From contig NZ_JACZDF010000003.1 in the NCBI RefSeq assembly GCF_014852685.1, positions 1 through 64,000 of the forward strand: a stretch of 64,000 bases of DNA. The letters are read 5' to 3'. Of this stretch, positions 32,865 through 41,826 are shown piece after piece (position 1 is the stretch's first letter; every line of letters starts with the position of its first letter). Below the pieces are notes generated by a model. That model saw only the letters and a program-made list of their open reading frames with translations. It ran no database searches and was not told the DNA's origin. Made by a program: the position numbers and the translations under genes. Origin of the DNA: Flavimobilis rhizosphaerae (GTDB lineage: Bacteria; Actinomycetota; Actinomycetes; Actinomycetales; Cellulomonadaceae).

Positions 32865-34532
32865 TCAGGCGAGGACACCCGCAGACTCGCCCGCGAGCAT
32901 CCCCCCGACGAGCGGCGCGGTCGCGAGGAGCAGCTCACCGTCGGGCAGCGGTGCCGCCTCCTCACCAAGGTTGACGACGAGCGTGAGCGCACGGCCCCCG
33001 ACGCCCGCGGCCGGGGTCCGGCGCAGCACGAGGCGCGTCGCCGTCTGCTCGAGCCACTCGACGTCACCGCCCCGCAGCGCGGGCTCGGCACGCCGGAGCG
33101 CGCCGAGCGCCCGGTAGAGCGCGAGCATCGAGGCGTCGTCGTCGGCCTGGGACTCTGCCGTGAGCGGCGCCCAGTCCTCCGGCTGCGGCAGCCACGTCGT
33201 CGTGCCGTCGGGCGCGAAGCCGAACGGCGGCCGCGAGCCCGCCCACGGCAGCGGAACGCGGCAGCCGTCGCGCCCGCGCGACGTGCCGCCCGAGCGCGCG
33301 ACGATCGGGTCCTGGAGGACCTCGGCAGGGAGGTCGACGACCTCCGGGAGCCCGAGCTCCTGCCCCGCGTACACGTAGGCCGCGCCCGGCAGCCCGAGCA
33401 GGAGCACCGCCATGGCGCGAGCGCGGCGTGTGCCGCGAGCGAGCGCGGCGTCGTCGAGCGGGAGCTCGGCCGTCGAGCCCGGCACGTACTCGCCCTCGAG
33501 CCGCACGTCCGCGCCGTAGCGCGTCACCGAGCGCGTCGTGTCGTGGTTGTCCGTCACCCACGTCGTCGGCGCGCCCACCGCGCCGTACGCCGCGAGCGAC
33601 TCGTCGACCGCCGCGCGGATCGCGGCCGCGTCCCAACCCGCCTTGACGAAGCGGAAGTTGAACGCGAGGTGCATCTCGTCGGGCCGGAGGAAGAGCGCGA
33701 CGACGTCGTCGGGCGCCCCCGTCTCGATGACCGCCATCCGGTCGCCGTCGTAGGAGTCCATGACGGCGCGGAACGCCCGGTAGATCTCGTGGACACCGCT
33801 CGCGTCGTCCTTGGGGATGAGCGGGTTGCCGTCAGGCGTGTCCTCCCAGGCCGTGTCCTTGATGAGCGCGTCGGACACGTCGATGCGGAAGCCGTCGATG
33901 CCGCGGTCGAGCCAGAAGCGCAGGATACGCTCGAACTCGGCGAGGACCTCGGGGCGGCCCCAGTCGAAGTCGGGCTGCTCGGGCGCGAAGAGGTGGTAGT
34001 ACCACTGGCCCGGGGTGCCGTCAGGCTCCGTGACGCGCGTCCACGACGGTCCGCCGAACGCGGACCGCCAGTTGTTGGGCGGCAGCTCGCCGTGCTCGCC
34101 GCGGCCCTCGACGAAGTGGAAGAGCTCGCGCTCGGCGCTGCCGCGGCCGGCCGCGAGCGCAGCCTGGAACCAGGGGTGCTGGTCGGAGCAGTGGTTCGGG
34201 ACGAGGTCGATCGTTACGCGCAGGCCACGCGCGTGCGCGGCCGCGACGAGCGTGTCGAGGTCGTCGAGCGTGCCGAACATGGGGTCGACGTCGCAGTAGT
34301 CGGCGACGTCGTAGCCTGCGTCGACCTGCGGCGACGGGTAGAAGGGCGAGAGCCACAGGGCGTCGACACCGAGCGAGGCGACGTGGTCGAGGCGGGCCGT
34401 GATGCCGGCGAGGTCGCCGGTGCCGTCGCCCGTCGTGTCCCCGAAGGACCGCGGGTACACCTGGTAGAAGACGGCCTCTCGCCACCAGGGCTGCGGTGCG
34501 GCGGGCGTGGGCTGGGCGCTCTGCGGGGTCAC
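32865..34532 (-). CDS. GH13 alpha-glucosidase / oligo-1,6-glucosidase type
   Basis: 555 residues, GTG start at 34532. TIM-barrel motifs: DLVPNH (109-114), GFRIDVSD with nucleophile D218, acid/base E270 in VIETGAPDD and VTDNHDTTR with the third Asp. The C-terminal beta domain follows. Hydrolyses alpha-1,4 or alpha-1,6 glucosides from starch breakdown inside the cell (no signal peptide). A LacI-type palindrome (34557-34566) lies 25 bp upstream, suggesting maltose-type repression. The start may be leaderless (TAGGCT 6 nt ahead). Confidence 0.93.
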   Translation of the reverse strand: MTPQSAQPTPAAPQPWWREAVFYQVYPRSFGDTTGDGTGDLAGITARLDHVASLGVDALWLSPFYPSPQVDAGYDVADYCDVDPMFGTLDDLDTLVAAAHARGLRVTIDLVPNHCSDQHPWFQAALAAGRGSAERELFHFVEGRGEHGELPPNNWRSAFGGPSWTRVTEPDGTPGQWYYHLFAPEQPDFDWGRPEVLAEFERILRFWLDRGIDGFRIDVSDALIKDTAWEDTPDGNPLIPKDDASGVHEIYRAFRAVMDSYDGDRMAVIETGAPDDVVALFLRPDEMHLAFNFRFVKAGWDAAAIRAAVDESLAAYGAVGAPTTWVTDNHDTTRSVTRYGADVRLEGEYVPGSTAELPLDDAALARGTRRARAMAVLLLGLPGAAYVYAGQELGLPEVVDLPAEVLQDPIVARSGGTSRGRDGCRVPLPWAGSRPPFGFAPDGTTTWLPQPEDWAPLTAESQADDDASMLALYRALGALRRAEPALRGGDVEWLEQTATRLVLRRTPAAGVGGRALTLVVNLGEEAAPLPDGELLLATAPLVGGMLAGESAGVLA

Positions 34533-34556
34533 GCACCCAGCCTATGCATGCTTGCT

Positions 34557-34566
34557 GCAACGTTGC
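34557..34566. promoter_or_regulatory. LacI-type operator before the GH13 gene
   Basis: GCAACGTTGC, a perfect palindrome with the central CG of LacI/MalR sites, with TGC/GCA extensions, just upstream of the glucosidase start. Confidence 0.55.
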
Positions 34567-34610
34567 TCGCGTGTCAGATCCGACGGGACCTTCGCCCCTC
34601 CCGCGCGCAA

Positions 34611-34625
34611 TACCCCGGCGGGGTA
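34611..34625. promoter_or_regulatory. CsoR-like operator at cueP
   Basis: TACCCCGGCGGGGTA, a perfect 6-3-6 inverted repeat 37 bp before the cueP start, the same type and distance as at copB. Confidence 0.65.
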
Positions 34626-34662
34626 CCTTAGAGCCTCGAATCCCCACCGAAGGAGACCGCAC

Positions 34663-35265
34663 GTGCGACGCCGCCACCTGCTCACCGCAGCACCCGCCCT
34701 CGCCGCAGCCCTTGCGCTCAGCGCCTGCACCCCCGGGCCCGACGCCGCCCCCACCGCGCCGTCGACCGCACCTGCCGCCATCGACGCCGCAGCACTGCTC
34801 GCACCGTTCAACCTCACCGGCCGCGACGGCCGCGAGCTCGTCGACCACCTCGAGAAGCTCGGCGGCGACGACCGCCCCAGCGAGCTCATGGCGAGCGTCC
34901 GCACCGACCACCTGCTCCTCACGACCGACGCCGGTGAGGCCACCCTGCCCCTGCCCGCCGACCTCTTCTACGTCTCCGTCGCACCCTTCGCCGAGCAGAC
35001 CCACGAGTGCTTCTACCACTCCCTCACGACCTGCCAGGGCGAGCTCGTCGACACCCCCGTCACCGTCACCGTCACGGACGAGGACGGCACCGTCGTCCAC
35101 ACCGCCGAGACCCGCACCGGCGCCAACGGGTTCGTCGGCACCTGGCTGCCCCGCGGGACGACCGGCATCCTCACCGTGACGACCGACGACGGCCGCACCG
35201 GCCGCGTCAACCTCGGCACGGGCGCCGACGACCCGACCTGCGTGACGACGCTCCGGGTCGCCTAA
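34663..35265 (+). CDS. cueP: CueP-family copper-binding lipoprotein
   Basis: 200 residues from a GTG at 34663 with GAAGGAGA ahead. A signal ends in LALSAC (C22 lipidated). The conserved CueP region reads SELMASVRTDHLLL, FYVSVAPF, QTHECFYHSLTTCQGEL (paired Cys) and a final C near the end (DDPTCVTTLRV). CueP in Salmonella binds copper in the periplasm; here it would be anchored to the outer face of the membrane. Copper control through the CsoR-like operator is likely. Confidence 0.92.
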   Translation: MRRRHLLTAAPALAAALALSACTPGPDAAPTAPSTAPAAIDAAALLAPFNLTGRDGRELVDHLEKLGGDDRPSELMASVRTDHLLLTTDAGEATLPLPADLFYVSVAPFAEQTHECFYHSLTTCQGELVDTPVTVTVTDEDGTVVHTAETRTGANGFVGTWLPRGTTGILTVTTDDGRTGRVNLGTGADDPTCVTTLRVA

Positions 35266-35372
35266 CGACGCCCGCCCGTGAGGGGGTGCGGGCACCCCCG
35301 GCGGTCCACCATCCGGGACGATCCCGGCGCTCCGGGGGACAGATCGCCCCTCGGGGGCACACCATCGTTGGC

Positions 35373-36701
35373 ATGCATCGCCCTCGCCCGCGCCACGTCC
35401 TGCTCGTGTCGTCGCTCGCCGCAGCCGCGCTCGCCATCACCGCGCCGGTCGGGATGACCGTCATCGGCCGGATGACGGCCGAGCCGCTGCCCGCAGACTT
35501 CTTCGGGCCCGCACCCGCATCGGAAGGGTACGTTCGCGACACGTCGTCCCCGGTCTCGCGGGCGACGCTGCGCGACCCCGTCGGTGCGTTCCCCACTCCG
35601 TTCGACGACCTCACGACGACTCCCGGCGCAACGCCCACGGACGCGGACGGCACGCCGTCGGCCGGCTCGGACCCGTCGAACGCCGCGCCCGGAGCCCCGA
35701 CGACCACCCCGCAGACCCCCGGCCCCGTCACCACGCCCGGGCCCGGCCCGTCCGAGCCCGGCCCGACGACGGACCCCACGCAGGGCCCGACGACCTCGGC
35801 GCCCGAGCCGACGCAGGCCCCCGAGCCGACACGGAAGCCCACGGAGAGCCCCCGGCCCACCACGGCACCCGAACCGTCGCCGACCACCGCCCCCGCGCCG
35901 GACCCGACCAACCCGTCGACGAGCTCCCGCCCCGACGAGAACAGCGCCGGCCTCCCCCACGGCACCAAGCTCGACGTCCACAAGGGCGACCTCACGATCA
36001 CCAAGGACGGCACGGTCATCGACGGGCTCGACGTCCGCGGGTTCATCCGCGTCCACGCCGACAACGTCGTCATCAAGAACTCGATCGTCCGCGGACGTGA
36101 CATCGGCGCGCAGAACATGCACCTCGTCCAGGCGTCGAACGGGTCGAGCAACCTCGTCATCCGCGACACGACGCTCGCGTCCGACACGCTCTCGCCGTAC
36201 ATCAAGGGCATCGTCGGCTGGAACTTCACGCTCGACCGCGTGCGCATCCACAGGGTCGTCGACCAGGTCTCGATCATCGGCGACAACGTGACGATCAAGA
36301 ACTCGCTCCTGCACGGCAACCTCTTCTACGAGCAGGACCCGAACTACAGCGGCGGCCCGACGCACGACGACAACATCCAGGTGTCGATCGGCACGAACCT
36401 CAGGTTCGTCAACAACGTCATGATCGACACGACGAACGCCGCGATCATGGTGACCCAGGACCGCGGCAAGGTCTCCGACATGCTCGTCAAGGACAACTAC
36501 ATGGACGGCGGCGCGTGCACCGTCAACCTCGCCGAGAAGAGCCACGGCCCGCTCCAGGGCATGACGTTCCGCGACAACACGTTCGGCACCGCGACCCGGC
36601 ACCCGCACTGCGCGATCCTCAGCCCGCAGAGCACGACCGTCACCCACTCCGGCAACACGTTCACGGACGGCTACCGCTTCAAGATCTCGAACGGCGGCTG
36701 A
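35373..36701 (+). CDS. Secreted right-handed beta-helix protein
   Basis: 442 residues from the ATG at 35373. An N-terminal hydrophobic segment (about 9-30) serves as signal or anchor. A long Pro/Thr/Ser/Glu linker (about 85-190, with PEPTQAPEPTRKPTESPRPT) follows. The C-terminal domain has parallel beta-helix turns with repeated Asn/Asp/Val patterns: NVVIKNSIVRG, NLVIRDTTLAS and NVTIKNSLLHGNL, then FVNNVMIDTTNAAIMV. Similar folds are polysaccharide lyases or phage-type depolymerases, but no catalytic motif is certain. Likely an exported polysaccharide-binding or -degrading protein. Confidence 0.75.
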   Translation: MHRPRPRHVLLVSSLAAAALAITAPVGMTVIGRMTAEPLPADFFGPAPASEGYVRDTSSPVSRATLRDPVGAFPTPFDDLTTTPGATPTDADGTPSAGSDPSNAAPGAPTTTPQTPGPVTTPGPGPSEPGPTTDPTQGPTTSAPEPTQAPEPTRKPTESPRPTTAPEPSPTTAPAPDPTNPSTSSRPDENSAGLPHGTKLDVHKGDLTITKDGTVIDGLDVRGFIRVHADNVVIKNSIVRGRDIGAQNMHLVQASNGSSNLVIRDTTLASDTLSPYIKGIVGWNFTLDRVRIHRVVDQVSIIGDNVTIKNSLLHGNLFYEQDPNYSGGPTHDDNIQVSIGTNLRFVNNVMIDTTNAAIMVTQDRGKVSDMLVKDNYMDGGACTVNLAEKSHGPLQGMTFRDNTFGTATRHPHCAILSPQSTTVTHSGNTFTDGYRFKISNGG

Positions 36702-36749
36702 GGCGCGGGACGTTCGCACCACCCGCCGGGCGGCGGGCTCAGTCGTCAC

Positions 36750-37877
36750 CTAGGACGAGGCCTCGAGCTTGAAACGGAGGGCCTCCGATCCATAGACAAG
36801 CGCCCCTGCCAGCGCCAGGTCGGGGTCCGAGAGTTCGACCCGGCCGTCTGCGATCGGCGTCGCGACCGTAGCCGCGGACACGACGACGTCGTCCACAACG
36901 ATCGCAAGCATCCCGTGCTCCCACGGCTCGGATGCCCCGGCGAATACCGCACTGCTCTGCGCAGCAAGCCGCGTCGACAGGTCGTCGAACCGCCGCATAC
37001 CTTCCGTGTCGAACGTGATGGTCACAGCGCTGTCGTTCACGGCCGCAGACCGCACGCCACCCTTGTCGGGATGACCTAACGCCATCGGTCCGAGAATGTA
37101 CTTGGCTGTCCCATCCGCCGCGCAGACTGCGACGGCCTCGTCGGCCGCGGGCTGCGGGCCACGCACCGGGGCCACACAGTCGAGCGAGGCGAACTCTTGC
37201 AGAAGCTCCTCGACAAGGTAGAAGTTACCGTCGCCCTCCCACAAGGACTCTGCCTGTGCCGCCTTCTGCCCGGCCGGAAGACCTGGACCTCCGCCTGTCG
37301 GTGCGGGCATGTCGATCCCGAGCACCGGTCTGAACTGGACAGCTCCCGCAGTCGTGAGCAGTGCCCTCTCCGCGGTACCCGGGGTGTCGTCACCGAAGTC
37401 GACGACGATCTCGTCGCCCTGGACATTCACTGTCGCGCCAGCCCCGACCCGGGTGCGAAGGAAGGCCGCAGCCGGGTCGAGGAGCGCGCGATCCGGCGGT
37501 TCTATCGGCACGAGCCGCAACTTCGTCGGATCAATCGTCGCCCCTGGTGCGGGCACACCGGAGGATGCAGGGGGTGTCACGCGATCGCCGAGCGCATCCG
37601 CGACGATCTTCTGTGCACCCAGCACGGTAGCCACGAGCGCCGCAGTCGCAACGATCCCGGCCAGAGTCCAGACCGCGCCAAGCACCACCCCCGCGACAGC
37701 CATCCCTCGATACCTATTTCGCCCCTGGTTCGCCGCACGCACCCCCAACACGCCGAGCACGAGGGCAAGAGGCCCCACACCGACAATCCCCGTGACGAGG
37801 GCGACGATCGCCATCCAGTCCCGGTCGGTCTGCGCCGGCGCATCCTGGCCCCGGTGCGTCTCCACCATCTGCTCCAT
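36750..37877 (-). CDS. DUF4190-type membrane protein with SecDF-P1-like extracellular domain
   Basis: 375 residues from the ATG at 37877. Two close membrane segments (about 22-44 and 58-85, DWMAIVALVTGIVGVGPLAL and VAGVVLGAVWTLAG) form a DUF4190-like hairpin. A large extracellular region follows, with FRPVLG, LGPMALGHPDKGGVRSA and ITFDTEGMRRFDDLS, which resemble the periplasmic head of SecD (YxLGP.xLxG..v..A). It lacks SecD channel helices, so it is not a translocase. Lower GC at third positions than neighbours hints at separate history. Function unknown. Confidence 0.7.
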   Translation of the reverse strand: MEQMVETHRGQDAPAQTDRDWMAIVALVTGIVGVGPLALVLGVLGVRAANQGRNRYRGMAVAGVVLGAVWTLAGIVATAALVATVLGAQKIVADALGDRVTPPASSGVPAPGATIDPTKLRLVPIEPPDRALLDPAAAFLRTRVGAGATVNVQGDEIVVDFGDDTPGTAERALLTTAGAVQFRPVLGIDMPAPTGGGPGLPAGQKAAQAESLWEGDGNFYLVEELLQEFASLDCVAPVRGPQPAADEAVAVCAADGTAKYILGPMALGHPDKGGVRSAAVNDSAVTITFDTEGMRRFDDLSTRLAAQSSAVFAGASEPWEHGMLAIVVDDVVVSAATVATPIADGRVELSDPDLALAGALVYGSEALRFKLEASS

Positions 37878-38011
37878 CGTTCCGTCCCCGTTCCCTGACG
37901 CGGATGCCGGTTCATGCCCCGCACACGCCGAAGAGCGCACCGCCCTGAGGTGCGTGTCACCTAGGGTGACGCCAGACAGCGTACCGGCCGGCCGGTGTCG
38001 AGAGGGAAGCA

Positions 38012-38045
38012 CGAAGCCCCCCACGGTGAACCGTGGGGGGCTTCG
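38012..38045 (-). terminator. Terminator after tRNA-Ser(CGA)
   Basis: Perfect 15-bp stem CGAAGCCCCCCACGG / CCGTGGGGGGCTTCG with a 4-nt loop, 6 nt beyond the tRNA 3' end on the minus strand. Confidence 0.85.
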
Positions 38046-38051
38046 TCTCGC

Positions 38052-38140
38052 TGGCGGTAGCGGTGGGATTTGAACCCACGGTGGCTATGAACCACACAGC
38101 ATTTCGAGTGCTGCACCTTCGGCCGCTCGGACACGCTACC
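38052..38140 (-). tRNA. tRNA-Ser (anticodon CGA)
   Basis: On the minus strand the acceptor GGTAGCG pairs with CGCTACC, discriminator G, and CCA is encoded (38054-38052). The anticodon arm is CAGCA-CTCGAAA-TGCTG, giving CGA, which reads UCG. A long variable arm and the T-loop GGTTCAAATCC are class II serine features. Confidence 0.96.
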
Positions 38141-38193
38141 TAGCCCGACGAGAATACAAGCACGACGGCCCGAATCCGAAATCGAGCGCCGGA

Positions 38194-39720
38194 TCAGTGC
38201 TCGGCCGGCGCGGGCGCGTCCTCCTCGCCCTCGACGATGCGCCGCTGGATCCACGGCGCGACGAGGAAGAACAGGGCCGCGAGGCCGAGCGTCACACCGC
38301 CGATGGTCCCGAAGTACGGCACGTACGACTCCGCGAGATTCTCCGTCGCCGAGACGAGCTGCGCGGTGATCGCCTGGCCCGCCGCAGGCGCGAGGAACCA
38401 CAGCGCCATCGCCTGCGAGCGGAACGCTCGCGGCGCGAGCAACGTCGTCGCCGCGAGCCCGACAGGCGAGAGGAACAGCTCACCGACCGTCTGCACCGCA
38501 TACGTGAGGACGAGCACCCACGCGGGCACCTTCGCGTCGCCGAACGACGCGGTGAGCAGCGAGAGCAGCACGAACGACGACGCCGCGAGCGCGAGCCCGA
38601 TGCCGAACTTGTGCGCGACCGTCGGGCCCCTGTCACCGAGCCGCATCCACACGCCCGCCATGACGGGCGCACCGATGATGATGATCGCGGGGTTGACCGA
38701 CTGGAAGAACTCCGGCTGGATCGTGAAACCCAGGAACGTCAGGACGGTGCGGTCCGACGCGAACGCCGCGAGCGAGCTCGCCGCCTGCTCGTTGATCATC
38801 CAGAAGAGCATCGCCGCGACGAAGAGGGGGATGTAGGCGAGGACGCGCGACCGCTCGGGCCGTGTCACCTTGGGCGAGCGCAGCATGACGAGGAAGTACC
38901 CGATGGGAGCCGCGAACGCGAGGTAGGAGATCGCGTCGACGACGCCGCTCGCCCCGAACGCCGCGCCGCCGGCGCGCACGCTCTGGACGACGGCCGAGAG
39001 CGCGACCGCGACGACGACCATCGCCGCGATGAGCAGGCCAGCACGGACCAGGCCCGGGCGCTCGTCGGCCGTGAGGGGGTTCTCCACCGTGTCGCCCGCG
39101 CCGTGCAGGGCCTTGCGGCCGAGGACGAAGAAGACGAGGGCGAGCGCCATGCCGATCGCGGCGACGAGGAATCCCGCGTGGTAGCCGGCCGCACCACGGA
39201 CGGCACCGACGATGATCGGCGAGAAGAACGAGCCGATGTTGATGCCCATGTAGAAGATCGCGAAGCCGCCGTCGCGGCGCGTGTCGTCACGGTCGTAGAG
39301 CTCGCCGACCATGCTCGACACGTTGGGCTTGAGCAGACCGGTGCCGATCGCGACCGAGACGATGCCCGCGAACGCGGGGCCTGCACCGCCCGGCAGGGCG
39401 AGCAGCACGTGGCCGAGCGCGATGACGAGCCCGCCGTAGAGCGTCGCGCGGCGGGCGCCGATGACGCGGTCGGCGAGCCAGCCGCCGACGACGGAGAGCA
39501 GGTAGACGCTCGCCCCGTAGATCGACGTGATCGCGACGCCCGTCGAGCGGTCGAGACCCAGACCGCCGTTGGCGAGGGTGTCGGTGATGAAGTACAGCAG
39601 GATGGCGCGCATCCCGTAGTAGCTGAACCGCTCCCAGAGCTCGGTGCCGAAGAGCGTCATGAGGCCGAGCGGGTGCCCGAAGAATCGCGTGTCGGACCTC
39701 GTTCCGGCGGTCGTCGCCAT
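38194..39720 (-). CDS. Proton-dependent oligopeptide transporter (POT/PTR family)
   Basis: 508 residues from the ATG at 39720, chosen for GAGGGAGG 7 nt ahead; an ATG 27 nt upstream has no site. POT signatures: ELWERFSYYGMRAILL (ExxERFxYYG) in helix 1 and FAIFYMGINIGSFFSPIIVG (PTR2 signature). GTGLLKPNVSSMVGELY lies between. Fourteen or so membrane helices. Imports di- and tripeptides with protons. Confidence 0.95.
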   Translation of the reverse strand: MATTAGTRSDTRFFGHPLGLMTLFGTELWERFSYYGMRAILLYFITDTLANGGLGLDRSTGVAITSIYGASVYLLSVVGGWLADRVIGARRATLYGGLVIALGHVLLALPGGAGPAFAGIVSVAIGTGLLKPNVSSMVGELYDRDDTRRDGGFAIFYMGINIGSFFSPIIVGAVRGAAGYHAGFLVAAIGMALALVFFVLGRKALHGAGDTVENPLTADERPGLVRAGLLIAAMVVVAVALSAVVQSVRAGGAAFGASGVVDAISYLAFAAPIGYFLVMLRSPKVTRPERSRVLAYIPLFVAAMLFWMINEQAASSLAAFASDRTVLTFLGFTIQPEFFQSVNPAIIIIGAPVMAGVWMRLGDRGPTVAHKFGIGLALAASSFVLLSLLTASFGDAKVPAWVLVLTYAVQTVGELFLSPVGLAATTLLAPRAFRSQAMALWFLAPAAGQAITAQLVSATENLAESYVPYFGTIGGVTLGLAALFFLVAPWIQRRIVEGEEDAPAPAEH

Positions 39721-39887
39721 GGTGCGGCCTCCCTCTGTGCTGGTCATGGGCCTCTCGCAGGCTCGCACGCCGCACGCGCCCGTACGGAGGACGTTACGCC
39801 CTCTTCGGACGAGGCGTTGGTCACGGCACTCCGGAGCGTGCGCCCTGGATCACTGCACCCGCCGACCCTTCGCCGTAGCGTGAGGAC

Positions 39888-40775
39888 GTGCCTGCTTCCC
39901 CCTCCACCCTCGACGACCTCGCCGCGCTCATGCGCGGTGCGCGCACGCTCGTCCTCACTGGCGCCGGGCTCTCGACGGACTCGGGCATCCCCGACTACCG
40001 CGGGCCCGGGTCGACGCCACGCAACCCCATGACGTACGAGCAGTTCATCAGCTCCGAAGGGTTCCGGCGGCACTACTGGGCGCGGAACCACGTCGGGTGG
40101 AAGCACATGGCCGCGACGCGCCCCAACGACGGCCACCGCGCGCTCACGGCCCTCGAGGCGGCCGGTCGTGTCACGGGCGTCGTCACGCAGAACGTCGACA
40201 CGCTCCACCAGCGCGCCGGGACGCGCACCGTCGTCGACCTCCACGGGTCCTTCGACCGCGTCACGTGCCTGACCTGCGGCACCGTCGTTCCACGTGAAAC
40301 GCTCGATGCTCGCCTCACAGCCCTCAACCCCGGCTTCCGCGAGTCCCACGGCCCCGTCGGGGACATCGAGATCGCGCCCGACGCCGACGCCGTCATCGAG
40401 TCGACCGCCGGGTTCGTCGTCGCCCCGTGCGACACGTGCGGCGGCGTGCTCAAGCCCGACATCGTCTACTTCGGTGAGCAGGTGCCGCGCGAGCGCGTCG
40501 AGCGCGCGTTCGCGCTCGTCGACGACGCCGACGTCCTCCTCGTCGCGGGGTCCTCGCTCACCGTGCACTCCGGACTGAGGTTCGTCCGCCACGCCGCCCG
40601 GCACGGGACGCCCGTCGCGATCGTCAACCGCGGCGCGACGCGCGGCGACGAGCACGCGACACTCCGTCTCGACGCAGGCACGAGCGAAACCCTCGTCGGG
40701 CTCCTGCCGCTGCTGCTGCCGGTGCCGGCGCGACCCACGACGCGTGCCTCCGTCGGTGGGAGGATCACGGCATGA
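39888..40775 (+). CDS. Sir2-family NAD-dependent protein deacylase
   Basis: 295 residues, GTG start. NAD-binding GAGLSTDSGIPDYRG (about 25-39), TQNVDTLHQRAG, catalytic His in DLHGS, and a four-Cys zinc site (CLTCG and CDTCGG). Close to the actinobacterial Sir2 proteins of class II (SIRT4-like, with GIPDYRG and RRHYWARN). Removes acetyl or longer acyl groups from lysine. Its stop overlaps the start of the phosphatase gene (ATGA), so the two are coupled. Confidence 0.94.
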   Translation: MPASPSTLDDLAALMRGARTLVLTGAGLSTDSGIPDYRGPGSTPRNPMTYEQFISSEGFRRHYWARNHVGWKHMAATRPNDGHRALTALEAAGRVTGVVTQNVDTLHQRAGTRTVVDLHGSFDRVTCLTCGTVVPRETLDARLTALNPGFRESHGPVGDIEIAPDADAVIESTAGFVVAPCDTCGGVLKPDIVYFGEQVPRERVERAFALVDDADVLLVAGSSLTVHSGLRFVRHAARHGTPVAIVNRGATRGDEHATLRLDAGTSETLVGLLPLLLPVPARPTTRASVGGRITA

Positions 40776-41599
40776 GCGCCCTCGACCTCTCGACCGTCCT
40801 CGGCTTCGCCAACCTCCGCGACGTCGGCGGGCTCACCGCCGGGACCTCGACCGTCCGGCCCGGCATACTGCTGCGCTCCGACGCCCCCGGCCCTCTCGAC
40901 GACGCCGCGCTCGACGCGCTGCGGGCCGCGGGCGTGCGCCACGTCCTCGACCTACGCGACGTCGAGGAGGCGTCCCACCAGCCGACGCCCTTCGCCGCCG
41001 CCGGATTCGACGTTCGCAGCCTGCCGATCTTCACGGGCTCGGCGCGCTCCTTCGCGACGGTCGGCACGTCGCTGCGCGCGATGTACGTGAGCATGGCCGC
41101 CGACTGCGGCAGGACGCTCACGGAGGCGGTGCGGTTCGTCGCGTCACCCGGTGCGGCCGGGGCGGTCGGCACGGCCGGGGGCGACGTTCCCGGGACCGCA
41201 GCTGCTGCGGCCGCTGTCCGCAGGTCCGCGGCCGACGGTTCCGCGGCGGGCGGCGTGCTCGTCCACTGCACCGCGGGCAAGGACCGCACGGGGCTCACGG
41301 TCGCGCTCGCGCTGCGGGCCGTCGGTGTCGCGCGGGACGACGTCGTCGCGAACTATGCCGAGACCGAGGCGCGGCTGCGCGGGCCGTGGCTCGACGCGAA
41401 GCTCGAGCTGCTCCGCCGCTTCGTCGGCGACGACGCCGAGTCGTACACGGAGGTGCTCGTCACGAGCCCTGCCGAGGTGCTCGAGGAGTTCCTCGACACC
41501 GTTGAGGACGGGTCGCGGGAGGCGACGCGCCCGTACCTGCGCGCGCACGGCATGAGCGACGACGAGCTCGCACGACTCGAACGCCGCCTCCTCACCTGA
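40772..41599 (+). CDS. Tyrosine-protein phosphatase (PTP3/MptpB type)
   Basis: 275 residues. The start FANLRDVGGL (NxRDxGG) and P-loop HCTAGKDRTG (165-174, with catalytic C166, K170, D171, R172) are the signature of the MptpB/IphP dual-specificity phosphatases, which act on phospho-Tyr/Ser and phosphoinositides. An Ala/Gly-rich insertion (126-160) precedes the P-loop and is unusual. No signal peptide. Coupled to the sirtuin gene. Confidence 0.92.
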   Translation: MSALDLSTVLGFANLRDVGGLTAGTSTVRPGILLRSDAPGPLDDAALDALRAAGVRHVLDLRDVEEASHQPTPFAAAGFDVRSLPIFTGSARSFATVGTSLRAMYVSMAADCGRTLTEAVRFVASPGAAGAVGTAGGDVPGTAAAAAAVRRSAADGSAAGGVLVHCTAGKDRTGLTVALALRAVGVARDDVVANYAETEARLRGPWLDAKLELLRRFVGDDAESYTEVLVTSPAEVLEEFLDTVEDGSREATRPYLRAHGMSDDELARLERRLLT

Positions 41600-41671
41600 C
41601 CCGCCTCCTCACCTGACCCACCCCCTCCCGCTGCCACACCTGCCGCGCCCCCGCCGCGCACTTCTGCGCCG

Positions 41672-41722
41672 CAAGAATCCGCGCTTTTGGCTACTCCCAA
41701 TAGCCAGACGCGCGGATTCCTC
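41672..41722. repeat. 51-bp palindrome, family C, copy 3
   Basis: CAAGAATCCGCGC ... TGGCTACT ... ATAGCCA ... CGCGCGGATTCCTC, between convergent genes ending at 41599 and 41815, as for copy 2. Confidence 0.85.
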
Positions 41723-41772
41723 GGGCGGGTCTACGGGTCGGGCGGGTCTGCGAGTCGGGCGGGTCTACGGGT
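41722..41772 (+). repeat. Three tandem 17-bp repeats
   Basis: CGGGCGGGTCTACGGGT three times (middle copy with two changes), directly abutting the family C palindrome. Confidence 0.8.
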
Positions 41773-41784
41773 CGGGCCGGGGCG

Positions 41785-41826
41785 CGTCAGCGGCGGGGCG
41801 TCAGCGGCGGGGCGTCAGCGGCGGGC
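41785..41826 (-). repeat. Three tandem 14-bp repeats over the tadA stop codon
   Basis: CGTCAGCGGCGGGG repeated three times; the third copy contains the tadA stop (41815-41817). The tadA end has thus been duplicated outward by slippage, giving spare in-frame or near-frame stops. Confidence 0.8.
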
